A stretch of DNA of 64,000 nucleotides. Origin: JAUIIK01 sp963709995 (GTDB lineage: Bacteria; Chloroflexota; Chloroflexia; Thermomicrobiales; CFX8). A program made the position numbers and the translations under genes. Position 1 is the first letter of the stretch; each line of letters begins with the position of its first letter. Below, piece by piece: positions 1 through 7,412 of the stretch. The stretch covers positions 70,787 through 134,786 of the forward strand of contig CAVPYN010000013.1 of the NCBI GenBank assembly GCA_963709995.1. The letters are read 5' to 3'. The notes under the pieces are model-generated. The model saw only the letters and a list, made by a program, of their open reading frames with translations. It made no database searches and had not been told where the DNA came from.

Positions 1-1271
1 TCGTGGTTGGCTTGCCGGTCTGCCTGCGGTCTCACCTGGGTCGCATCATGGGTGCGGACCTGAATATCCCCGCGGACGGTGCGGGCTCGAATCAGGATCC
101 TCTCGGTATCGGAACTGTCGCTCACGCCAACAAAGCGACGGGTGGCGCCGCGTGGCCCGGGCCGGCCGACTTCAACCAGCGGGATGTCGCTCCGTACGTC
201 GCCACGGTTGACGATGAGTTCCACCCGGGCTGGCGGGTCGTCGGCGACATCTAGATGAATGCTGCCGCGACCAGTCACAAACCGGAACCGTTCGTCCCGC
301 TGGCGACGTCCGGAAGTCCCAGCCTTGACGCCTTGCTCGTTCGCAACGAAGATCGGACTTCCACGTCCATCGCGAACAATCAGCCCTTCCGGACCGGCAA
401 CGAAGCGTTCCTTTCCACCGGTGCTGACACGAACGCCCGCTTCGCTGGCGACGAACTCGACGCTGCCGAGATTGAAGCGGACTTCTTCGCCGGTGTCGCC
501 GGGCACATCGCCGACTGCGTCTTCAAAGTCGTCGAGATCGTCGGGTGCGTCATCCAGCTCCACGGGCGTTGTGTACAGCAGGCGGGCAGACGAGTTGATG
601 TCTCCCCGTGTGATGTCAACGTTCGCGGATATCAGGCTGCCGCCCTGAATATCAACGTCACCTTTCGTTCCTTGGATTGTCACCTGCTGTTCGACTGGAC
701 GGGTCAGCGATGTGTCGCCCTTGTCGAGGCTCGCCATGAGACGGCCGGCGCAGTCGATCATTGCCAGATTGCCTTTGCTGATATTGACGGCAAGATCGCC
801 CCCGCACTGACTCAGTTCGAGATTTCCGCTGTCGATCCGGCAGGCAAGGTCGCCTTCTCGCTGGCGGATTTCCGCGTTGCCGCTGGAAATGTTCACGGCG
901 CAGTCGCCATCGCCGCCAGCGATGCGCAGGTTGCCGCTATCAAGGTTGATCGCCAACGTCGCGTCAATGTGCTCGATTGTCAGGTTTCCGCGTGAGATGC
1001 TGACGCCAATTGTCGGAACTTCGGTTGCCGGGAGTTTGAGGATTGGCGAGGAAGCTCCCCGGTAGCGTCCATTATTGGAGACGCGCAGCCTGGAGCCGCG
1101 CAAGGTCATCTCCGGCGCGCCGGTGCCAGATTCAGCCATCAAGCGGGCGCGATTCTCGAGTGTAGGATCGGCTTCGACGATGAGGCTGAGATGCGCCGCC
1201 TGGATCTCGATGGCGGTTACATCGTCGAGTAGGATCTCTTGAACGTGGACTGGTTCTGAATGGAGGGACAA
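1..1271 (-). CDS. DUF4097-family beta-solenoid (adhesin-like) protein, 3' end outside window
   Basis: At least 423 codons are open from a TTG start at 1271, which has a GGAGG ribosome site 9 bases upstream; the frame has no stop down to base 1. The N-terminal part shows repeated units of about 20 residues built around SGNL/SGNA/KGNL and GGD/EGD turns (for example IDSGNLELSQCGGDLAVNIS), typical of the DUF4097/DUF4098 putative adhesin fold, a beta-solenoid. A second block near residues 250-330 has a different repeat register (VRVSTGGKERFVAG, LIVRDGRGSPIFVANEQG). It lies 13 bp downstream of the DUF2089 regulator, so the two form an operon. Such pairs are known in envelope-stress loci of Gram-positive bacteria. 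I see no signal peptide at this start. The long plus-strand frame across it is a shadow. Confidence 0.72.
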   Translation of the reverse strand, partial: MSLHSEPVHVQEILLDDVTAIEIQAAHLSLIVEADPTLENRARLMAESGTGAPEMTLRGSRLRVSNNGRYRGASSPILKLPATEVPTIGVSISRGNLTIEHIDATLAINLDSGNLRIAGGDGDCAVNISSGNAEIRQREGDLACRIDSGNLELSQCGGDLAVNISKGNLAMIDCAGRLMASLDKGDTSLTRPVEQQVTIQGTKGDVDIQGGSLISANVDITRGDINSSARLLYTTPVELDDAPDDLDDFEDAVGDVPGDTGEEVRFNLGSVEFVASEAGVRVSTGGKERFVAGPEGLIVRDGRGSPIFVANEQGVKAGTSGRRQRDERFRFVTGRGSIHLDVADDPPARVELIVNRGDVRSDIPLVEVGRPGPRGATRRFVGVSDSSDTERILIRARTVRGDIQVRTHDATQVRPQADRQANH

Positions 1272-1284
1272 CGCAGGTTCCTCC

Positions 1285-1686
1285 CTAGTCGCTTTCCGCG
1301 GGCATAGACTCGAGCATCGCCATCGCCTGATCGACGTCGATCTCTCCTCGGGACACCTGCTCCATGACCTCGGAGCGAGTCAGCGGGGCCGGCCGGGATG
1401 GCGCTGGCGGCTCCTCAGACGGGCTGAGCGCCGCGATCAATTCATCAAGCTTGGCGCGCACCGTTGGATAACTGACTCCCAGGCTTCGTTCGACATCGGA
1501 CATATTGCCGCGACTAGTGACGAAGAGGTGAAGAAACGCAAGCTGATCGTCGCTCAATTGAGCGAAGGGTCCGCCGCCTTCCAGCGGGAACCTGCCACGG
1601 ATGGTGATGTCGCATGATTCGCAGTAGAGTTCTCGGATTTCGAGACGCCCTCCGCAGGAAATACACTGTTCAATCGGTGTGGACAT
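1285..1686 (-). CDS. DUF2089 domain regulatory protein
   Basis: This 133-residue protein begins with a zinc-ribbon of two CxxC pairs (CISC near residue 9, CESC near residue 23). A helix-turn-helix-like segment follows (residues about 50-88, with SLGVSYPTVRAKLDELI). The C-terminal amphipathic helix (EVMEQVSRGEIDVDQAMAML) resembles the short domain shared by DUF2089 and YvlB/LiaX-like proteins. The AGGAGG site at 1692-1697 fixes the ATG at 1686. The gene is first in an operon with the DUF4097 protein and has a near-consensus sigma-A promoter 24-52 bases upstream. I infer a DNA-binding regulator of its own operon; the ligand or stress signal is unknown. Confidence 0.82.
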   Translation of the reverse strand: MSTPIEQCISCGGRLEIRELYCESCDITIRGRFPLEGGGPFAQLSDDQLAFLHLFVTSRGNMSDVERSLGVSYPTVRAKLDELIAALSPSEEPPAPSRPAPLTRSEVMEQVSRGEIDVDQAMAMLESMPAESD

Positions 1687-1709
1687 AGCTGCCTCCTAGA
1701 TTCATGACA

Positions 1710-1738
1710 ATAATAGCGATAATACTTCAATTTGTCAA
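1710..1738 (-). promoter_or_regulatory. sigma-A type promoter of the DUF2089-DUF4097 operon
   Basis: On the minus strand TTGACA (1738-1733) and TATTAT (1715-1710) are separated by exactly 17 bases, a near-perfect housekeeping promoter. Transcription would begin near 1703, giving a leader of roughly 20 bases that carries AGGAGG. The surrounding 1690-1850 interval is clearly AT-rich compared with the rest of the window and also separates the divergent gene at 1848. Confidence 0.75.
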
Positions 1739-1847
1739 CTGATACAAAGAAGTTCTTATCTATTCGCCAATTGTTAGATCTTTGGACTGCTCGTCTATGA
1801 TAAGGAATCTTCATTATTGGTGATGGTTTTCTGGATGGGGGCGCACC

Positions 1848-2036
1848 ATGGCGGCGAAGTTCGAAGTCTATGCGGATGCGCGTGGCGAATACCGCTGGCG
1901 GTTGAAGGCATCCAACGGGCAAGTTATCGCGACCGGAGGCGAGGGTTACACCTCGAAAGCCGGCTGCCTGAATGGCATCGAATCAGTCAAGCGTAACGCG
2001 CCGGAAGCCGAGATCGACGACCAGACCGCGAGCTAG
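1848..2036 (+). CDS. DUF1508 (YegP-like) small protein
   Basis: The 62-residue product is a single DUF1508 repeat: KFEVYADARGEYRWRLKASN, then GQVIATGGEGYTSKAGCLNGI, the usual length for single-domain members. YegP-type proteins are small, soluble and of unknown biochemical role, often described as stress-associated. The ATG follows a G-rich ribosome site (GGGGG, about 6 bases upstream). It is divergent from the DUF2089 operon across the AT-rich promoter region and stands alone. Confidence 0.85.
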   Translation: MAAKFEVYADARGEYRWRLKASNGQVIATGGEGYTSKAGCLNGIESVKRNAPEAEIDDQTAS

Positions 2037-2170
2037 CCAGGTTCTCGAGATCTCCGCTAGCCGGCATTTTGCCCCTGGAGCCTCGACGTAGTCACGAAGC
2101 ATCGTGGTGGGTTGGCGGCAAGTCCCAGTTGGGCATAAGCGTATCGGCGAGAGGATGCGCTGGAGATGAC

Positions 2171-2481
2171 ATGGCGATGAAGGATGATCCGGAGGCGGTG
2201 CTCATCACCGGCGTCTATGGCGCGGGAAAGAGTCCGGTTGCTCAGGAGATCGCCGACATTATAGAGGATCGACGGATCTCCTATGCGCTGCTTGATCTCG
2301 ACTTCCTGGCCTGGTTCGAGTGAAGGCGGACGTTACCTCTGGCCGGCGAGATGACCTCCGCAAGGCGGCTGAGTGGCTGGCAGTGTCACGCGGGATTGGA
2401 ATCGAGGACCTGGCGGTTTCGAATGGTCGTCCGATACGAGAGGTCGCGACGCAAAACCTCGACTGGCTCGGTTGGGCCTGA
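2171..2481 (+). pseudogene. P-loop kinase-like ATP-binding protein, internally deleted remnant
   Basis: The first frame encodes about 50 residues with a P-loop-like segment (ITGVYGAGKSPVAQEIAD; GKS followed by Pro instead of Thr/Ser) and a DLDFLAWFE strand, then stops at 2321. A second frame, about 2320-2481, encodes the family's C-terminal end (DVTSGRRDDLRKAAEWLA, then a conserved VSNGRPIREVA region and TGA at 2479). The intact proteins of this adenylyl-sulfate-kinase-like group are far longer, so the middle of the gene has been lost and the two ends joined out of frame. This is an interstitial deletion, not a single-base error. I expect no function. Confidence 0.68.
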
Positions 2482-2536
2482 TTCTGCCGGAGCTTCTGGG
2501 AGAGAAGCGTGGCAGGTTCTCAAGATTCCACCTTTC

Positions 2537-2977
2537 CTAGTCCTCCAGGTCGTCGTCACCGACCGCCGGGAGTGCGAGTTGCTGGCCGGTTGGCCGGTTG
2601 GCCCCCTTTTCGTCGACGTGGCGTTCGAAGAGGAAGCGCAGCAGTGCCCGGAGCATTTCGCGGTCGCGGCCATCCAGCTCCGGGAGCCTGCGTAGATAGA
2701 GCATCAGCTCCGGATCATTGATCCCCTCGGCGATGTCTGCCAGGGTGACGTCTCCGGGCAGGCTGATCCCGGCGTCCCGGTAGAGCTCCGCCCAGCTATG
2801 CCCCATCGCGCCGCAGACCCTGCTAAGAATCGCCAGACCGGGCTCCTCGGGGATGTCGCGTTCCAGCCGCGAAAGGTATCCCCGGCTGATGCCCGCGCGA
2901 TGGGCAAGTTCCTCCTGGGTCCAGCCCAATTCATCCCGCCAGCGCGCCAGCACCGGCCCGATCCGGCCATTCAGCAT
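2537..2977 (-). CDS. XRE-family helix-turn-helix regulator
   Basis: The protein has about 146 residues from ATG 2977; a GTG at 2998 in the same frame would add seven residues and overlap the upstream LLM gene by 17 bases. Residues about 1-60 form a Cro/CI-type HTH (WTQEELAHRAGISRGYLSRL). The middle, with a GDVTLADIAEGI segment, and the acidic tail GDDDLED have no recognisable catalytic motif. It is the last gene after the LLM monooxygenase and its ATG is only four bases past that stop, so the two are probably co-transcribed. A role as a local repressor is inference. Confidence 0.8.
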   Translation of the reverse strand: MLNGRIGPVLARWRDELGWTQEELAHRAGISRGYLSRLERDIPEEPGLAILSRVCGAMGHSWAELYRDAGISLPGDVTLADIAEGINDPELMLYLRRLPELDGRDREMLRALLRFLFERHVDEKGANRPTGQQLALPAVGDDDLED

Positions 2978-2981
2978 CAGG

Positions 2982-3839
2982 CTACGCCCATCGTTCACGC
3001 AACAGGGGAACGGTGTTTTCGACGAACGAACGCAGCACGTTCATATCGCTCGGGACATGGAAGAGAAAGTCGGTCATGCCCAGATCGCGCAGCGCCTGGA
3101 GGTCGGCGATGATCTCATCTTCATTGTGGTCGACCAGATAGGTCTCGCCTCTGGTTGTCGAGCGGCGGATCTCCGCCGGATCACGCCCGATCTTAGCGCA
3201 GACGGACTCGATCCGGGCGACTCGCGGCTTGTACTCCTCTGGATCGCTAAAGTTGTTGTCCCACCAGTCGGCGTAGCGGGCGATCAATCCAAGCATCCGT
3301 GGCTGCGATCCGCCGATCACCAGCGGCATAGGGTTGCGCACCGGCTTGGGTTCGAAGATCGCTTCCCTCATCTGGTAGTAGGCGCCGTCGAAATTGGTCC
3401 GATCCTGGGATTGCAGCATCTTGAAGATCTGCAACGCTTCTTCGAGCATCGAGACGCGCTGGCCCGGCCCCGGGAATTCGAAGCCGAACATCTCGTGCTC
3501 ACCGCCAAACCAGGCCGCGCCGACGCCAAAGAGCGCCCGTCCATTCGAGATGTGATCGACGGTCGTCGCATTCTTCAGGAGCAACGCCGGATTGCGGTAG
3601 GTGATGCCAGTGACCATCGGACCGATCTCGATCTTCTTTGTCACCTCAGCTAACCCGGCCAGTAACGTCCAGCCTTCAAGGTTCGGGTTGTCTCTTGGAT
3701 CGCTGAGCGGGATCATGTGGTCGAAGACCCAGGCCGATTCCAGCCCCCAATCGTCTGCCGCCTGGAACCATTCCTTGATCTCAGCCCACTCACGGTGGTG
3801 CTGGCTGCAGCGGATGCCAAAGCGAACGGAATGTGCCAT
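2982..3839 (-). CDS. LLM class F420-dependent oxidoreductase (TIGR03560-like)
   Basis: The 285-residue protein is a full-length luciferase-like TIM-barrel flavoenzyme. It shows the family N-terminus (VRFGIRCSQHHREWAEIKEW), the DHMIPLSD loop, the GVGAAWFGGEHEMFGFEFP stretch near residue 105, and the IGGSQPRMLGLIARYADWW motif that closes the cofactor pocket. Families of this type use reduced F420 or FMN; the substrate cannot be read from sequence. It precedes an XRE regulator in the same direction. It is one of four LLM-type loci in the window and is not a close relative of the others. Confidence 0.88.
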   Translation of the reverse strand: MAHSVRFGIRCSQHHREWAEIKEWFQAADDWGLESAWVFDHMIPLSDPRDNPNLEGWTLLAGLAEVTKKIEIGPMVTGITYRNPALLLKNATTVDHISNGRALFGVGAAWFGGEHEMFGFEFPGPGQRVSMLEEALQIFKMLQSQDRTNFDGAYYQMREAIFEPKPVRNPMPLVIGGSQPRMLGLIARYADWWDNNFSDPEEYKPRVARIESVCAKIGRDPAEIRRSTTRGETYLVDHNEDEIIADLQALRDLGMTDFLFHVPSDMNVLRSFVENTVPLLRERWA

Positions 3840-3996
3840 AGAGATTAGAATCCCTCCTAATGTGTGATTCGTTTCCTCTTGATGCTAGCACCGTGGCATA
3901 GGGAACAGGGAACGTCGGGAGGAGTGGTCGTCGAATTCCAAACTGCAGTCTACAGCCTACAAACCCTCCCTTGAACCCATCCGCTAAGGAGATTCA

Positions 3997-4815
3997 ATGG
4001 ATCGTCTCAGGCTAAGAAGTGCGAAGAACGTCATTGCCGTCGCTAGCGGCAAGGGAGGGGTCGGCAAATCGACCGTGGCGGTGAACCTGGCGGTCGGGTT
4101 GGCGCAACGCGGCATGCGGGTTGGCCTGCTCGATGCGGATGTCCATGGCCCGAACGTGCCGCTGATGCTCGGCGTCCGTCGCCGGGAAGCGGCCAGGGGC
4201 TGGCAGGCATTTGTGCCGCTGGCCAGTGGCGAAGGCGCGACAACATCGTCGACGATGCCGCCCCTGGAGCGTTATGGCGTCAAGATTATGTCCATTGGGC
4301 TGCTCGTTGGTGAGGATCAGGCCGCGATGCTCGACAACGTCGAGACGGTCGGCTGGCTGGTTCGCAACCTGCTGACGCTGGTTGACTGGGGCGACCTCGA
4401 CGTGCTGTTGATCGATTTCCCGCCAGGCACCAGCGAGCCGCAGGCAACGCTGCTCAAGACGGTTGTGCTCGACGGCGCTTTACTGGTTGTCACGCCTCAG
4501 GATCTCGCCCGGCTCGACACGACACGCGCGTTGCGTGCATTCCAGCGCGCTGGCGTGCCGGTGCTCGGTGTTGTTGAGAACATGAGCTATCTCCGCTGCC
4601 CCCACTGTGGAGAGCGCATCGAGGTCTTCCATCGCACCGCCGTCGAGCGTCCGATCACGACCGAGATCCCGTTGCTCGCCGAGATTCCGCTCGACCCGGC
4701 TCTCTCTGCTGCTGGCGACACAGGCCGCCCGGTTCTCATCACCGACCCCGACAGCCCGCAGGCGGGGGCGTTGTGGGGGTTGGTTGATGCGGTGAGGCGA
4801 GGGATTAGGGATTAG
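3997..4815 (+). CDS. Mrp/NBP35-family (ApbC) iron-sulfur carrier ATPase
   Basis: The 272-residue protein carries a deviant Walker A of the MinD/Mrp type (SGKGGVGKST, residues 17-26), a Walker B region (DLDVLLIDFPPGT), and the CPHC pair at residues 201 and 204 (YLRCPHCGE) that binds a bridging Fe-S cluster in the dimer. It lacks the N-terminal MIP18-like domain of longer Mrp proteins. It should act in the cytosol, assembling or transferring [4Fe-4S] clusters to apoproteins. The ATG is supported by an AAGGAG site ten bases upstream. It is monocistronic between convergent and divergent neighbours. Confidence 0.9.
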   Translation: MDRLRLRSAKNVIAVASGKGGVGKSTVAVNLAVGLAQRGMRVGLLDADVHGPNVPLMLGVRRREAARGWQAFVPLASGEGATTSSTMPPLERYGVKIMSIGLLVGEDQAAMLDNVETVGWLVRNLLTLVDWGDLDVLLIDFPPGTSEPQATLLKTVVLDGALLVVTPQDLARLDTTRALRAFQRAGVPVLGVVENMSYLRCPHCGERIEVFHRTAVERPITTEIPLLAEIPLDPALSAAGDTGRPVLITDPDSPQAGALWGLVDAVRRGIRD

Positions 4816-4952
4816 CAGGGGGGAATTTGTCGTTTGCAGTGACAAGCGGGTAAGAATTTCAGGAACTTCGGATACCGCTGCGTCCAGGTTTGCAGCCTCT
4901 TGGCGCCTGTCCTCCGGTCTTATCTAATCCCTATTCCCTCTTCCCCAATCCC

Positions 4953-5297
4953 TCATTGGGCTCGTATCAGCTCCCCGTCTGGATCAAGTTCGACGAAGTG
5001 AGTGGTGCGACCGTCGCGATAGGCCCGGCACTGGTTGGCGGGATCGTTGTCGATCTCCTGGCGAGGGTCGTGGGCAATGTCGACTGACCAGCCGGGGACA
5101 TCTTCCAGTTCCTCGGCGATGCATGGGCCGTTGGAGAGATCGACTCCACTGGCCGCCACATCTTCATAAATCAGCATCGCCGCCGCGATTGCCTGCTCTT
5201 GTTCGTCATTGGAGACATCGTCGTCATCGCCAGCGATGCAGCCGGTTGTGATGGCGAGGATGAGAATCGGACCAAGTAGCGAGCGTGTCAGGTGCAT
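4953..5297 (-). CDS. small predicted lipoprotein
   Basis: From ATG 5297 (GGAGG ten bases upstream) the product has 114 residues. A short basic N-terminus and hydrophobic stretch (LLGPILILAITTGC) end in a lipobox-like TTGC at the expected place, followed by an acidic linker (AGDDDDVSND). The mature part contains two cysteines and an EDVAASGVDLSNGPC segment. This looks like an exported, lipid-anchored protein; I do not recognise a named family. It is transcribed away from the SRPBCC gene at 5366 with about 70 bp between them. Confidence 0.65.
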   Translation of the reverse strand: MHLTRSLLGPILILAITTGCIAGDDDDVSNDEQEQAIAAAMLIYEDVAASGVDLSNGPCIAEELEDVPGWSVDIAHDPRQEIDNDPANQCRAYRDGRTTHFVELDPDGELIRAQ

Positions 5298-5365
5298 CGT
5301 CGTCCTCCGGGTTCGATTGGTAGCTTCCACCGTAAAACCAGTACTCCATCAGAAAGAGACACAGC

Positions 5366-6022
5366 ATGGGACGTATTGTCTGCAAGGTCAGCCTCCTGGT
5401 CGCAGTAGCCGCTGGCATCTATGCGTTGATCGTCAGACCCTGGCATCTTCGCTGGGGCGCGACCGACGCAGAGTTGGAACGCGGTCTGCCCGGTGATGAC
5501 CTGATCCCTGACCCGATCTACGAAACGACCCACGCGATCACCATCGATGCTCCAGTCGACAGCGTCTGGCCATGGCTTGTCCAGATCGGTCAGGGGCGCG
5601 GTGGGTTCTACAGTTACGATTGGCTGGAAAATCTGTTCCGGCTCGATATCCACAATGCTGACCGGATCGTTCCAGAATACCAGCATCTTGCAGCCGGTGA
5701 CATCGTATCGCTTGCGCCGGACAATGCGGTGCCTCTGACCGTGGTCGTACTGGAGCCGCCCCGTTGGCTGGTTCTCCGTACCGGTCTACCCGGCGAGTTG
5801 ATCGAACCCGGCAACTACCTGCGCGGGGAGATGGCCGCGACGTGGGCATACATTCTTGAACCGGTTGGCGCAGAGCGGGCACGCCTCATTGTGCGCTGGC
5901 GATCTGCCTGGGAACCAACTGCGCTTGCTGGACTCTTCAACGGGTTGGTGCTTGAACCAGCGCACTTCATCATGGAACGCAAGATGCTGCTCGGCATCAA
6001 GGAACGGGCTGAAGCAGGATAA
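5366..6022 (+). CDS. membrane-anchored SRPBCC-superfamily protein
   Basis: The 218-residue protein has one N-terminal hydrophobic segment (residues about 7-22, VSLLVAVAAGIYALIV). A polyketide-cyclase/START-like domain follows from about residue 45 (ITIDAPVDSVWPWLVQIGQG, then FYSYDWLENLF), with the typical VVLEPPRWLVLRT strand. Such proteins bind hydrophobic ligands; no catalytic residues can be assigned. The next gene converges from the other strand eight bases after its stop. Confidence 0.75.
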   Translation: MGRIVCKVSLLVAVAAGIYALIVRPWHLRWGATDAELERGLPGDDLIPDPIYETTHAITIDAPVDSVWPWLVQIGQGRGGFYSYDWLENLFRLDIHNADRIVPEYQHLAAGDIVSLAPDNAVPLTVVVLEPPRWLVLRTGLPGELIEPGNYLRGEMAATWAYILEPVGAERARLIVRWRSAWEPTALAGLFNGLVLEPAHFIMERKMLLGIKERAEAG

Positions 6023-6029
6023 CGAGTCG

Positions 6030-7268
6030 TCACGTCGTTAGATAGTCAAACGCTGACAGCACATGGACCTGGACGGTGCCGAGCAGGTCGTCGATCAGGA
6101 CGTGCTCGTCGGGAGCCCCCATCGCGTATGGGGTCGGGCCGTAGACGTAGGCCGGGATGCCGCGGTAGCGCCAGAGGCGGCAGTCGGTTCCTCCAAGGCC
6201 AAGCGACGGCAACGGCAAGATGCCCCGGGCAGCTTCGGCGTTTCGCTGGATGATCCCGACCAGCTCGTGGTCAGGGTCGCAGGCGTTGGATTCGGCCCGG
6301 TTGATTATCCGGTAGCTTGCCCCGTCGTGCTTGCCCACGATTTCATCAACGCGTGCCAGCACCTCGTCGGTGGAGACGCCGACCGGGGTGCGGATGTCCA
6401 CCTCGACCCGGCAATCGGCGGCGATCATGTTGACCTTGTCACCACCCGCGATGACGCCTGCGCTGACTGTCACATGGGTCAAAACTTCGACCGTCCCTGG
6501 GCCGAACATCTCTTCCAGCCGGTCGCGAGAGGCTTCGACTGAAGCTAGGACGGCGGCTGAGGCGCGGATCTCGATCTCGTTGAGCGCCTGGAGATCTCGC
6601 AAGACGTCGCCAGCGACCAGGATCGCGTTCGGACTGGTCTGGGGATACCCGCCATGGCCACCCGGGGTTCGCACCATCAATTCGATCCAGAGCGGCCCTT
6701 TCTCGGCATAGCGCACGAAGTACGGGGTGCTCGGTTCGCCGCTTAGCAGGGCGTCGCCAAGGACGTCCGGCCGGTGCTCGACAAGATGGCTCGCACCGTA
6801 GGGGCCAAACGTCTCTTCGTCGGAAACCAGGGTCAGTGTGAGTTTCCCCTGCCACTCTTCGCGCCGTTCGTGGAGGTAGAGGAAGGTCAGGATCGAGGCA
6901 GCCGTTCCGGCCTTCATGTCGTTCGCTCCGCGCCCGTAGAGCTTGCCGTCGCGCACAACGCCGGAGAAGGGGGCGTCGGTCCAGGCATCCGGGTTTCCTG
7001 CCGGGAATACGTCAAAGTGGCCGTTGAGGACGAGATGCTTTCCATGGCCGTTGCCCTGGCTGTGCGCGATGACGTTCGGCATCGTTGGCTCTGGCGCGAC
7101 GATCTCGTAGTCCACCCCGTGCTTGCCGAGGTAGTCGACGACGAAGGCGCACAACTTCGTCGTGTCTCCCGGCGGGTTTTCGCTCGGTATCCGGATCAGA
7201 TCGCGCGTCAGTTCGATAATCCGCTCTCGATCGGCGGATAGCTGGTCAACGAGTTGTTGTCGAGGCAT
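6030..7268 (-). CDS. M20/ArgE-DapE family metallohydrolase
   Basis: The 412-residue protein has the M20 zinc ligands in order: NGHFDVFPAG (His and catalytic Asp), RGANDMKAG (bridging Asp), SDEETFGPYG (general-base Glu pair), and a late His in GAPDEHVLIDDL. The lid domain lies between. Homologues cleave amide bonds of N-acyl amino acids, succinyl-diaminopimelate or dipeptides; the actual substrate is not predictable. Its end is convergent with the SRPBCC gene. A GC-rich hairpin sits just upstream of its start. Confidence 0.87.
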   Translation of the reverse strand: MPRQQLVDQLSADRERIIELTRDLIRIPSENPPGDTTKLCAFVVDYLGKHGVDYEIVAPEPTMPNVIAHSQGNGHGKHLVLNGHFDVFPAGNPDAWTDAPFSGVVRDGKLYGRGANDMKAGTAASILTFLYLHERREEWQGKLTLTLVSDEETFGPYGASHLVEHRPDVLGDALLSGEPSTPYFVRYAEKGPLWIELMVRTPGGHGGYPQTSPNAILVAGDVLRDLQALNEIEIRASAAVLASVEASRDRLEEMFGPGTVEVLTHVTVSAGVIAGGDKVNMIAADCRVEVDIRTPVGVSTDEVLARVDEIVGKHDGASYRIINRAESNACDPDHELVGIIQRNAEAARGILPLPSLGLGGTDCRLWRYRGIPAYVYGPTPYAMGAPDEHVLIDDLLGTVQVHVLSAFDYLTT

Positions 7269-7285
7269 TGGCCCTCACCCTCCAA

Positions 7286-7313
7286 CCCCCTCTCTCAGAA
7301 TTGGGAGAGGGGG
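7286..7313. repeat. C-rich/G-rich intergenic hairpin
   Basis: CCCCCTCTCTC (7286-7296) pairs with GGGAGAGGGGG (7303-7313), 10 of 11 positions Watson-Crick and one G-T, around a six-base loop. It lies in the 144-bp gap between the GH15 stop and the M20 start. There is no T tract. It resembles the dispersed C-tract intergenic repeats of Chloroflexota genomes and may also end the GH15 transcript. Confidence 0.45.
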
Positions 7314-7412
7314 AGTAAATCACGATCTTCGTACCGTCTCTTCTCCGTCTTACACCCCTCTGGGTCGCCGGTGAGGGATCTTCCCCGCCCCCACCCGGCT
7401 GTGCGCTACGAA

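Noticed and set aside
255..995. 246-codon plus-strand open frame
   Set aside because: It lies opposite the DUF4097 gene, has no family motif and follows the complementary codon pattern of the minus-strand repeats.
2853..3653. 266-codon plus-strand open frame
   Set aside because: It overlaps the clearly recognised LLM and XRE genes on the other strand and has no recognisable domain.
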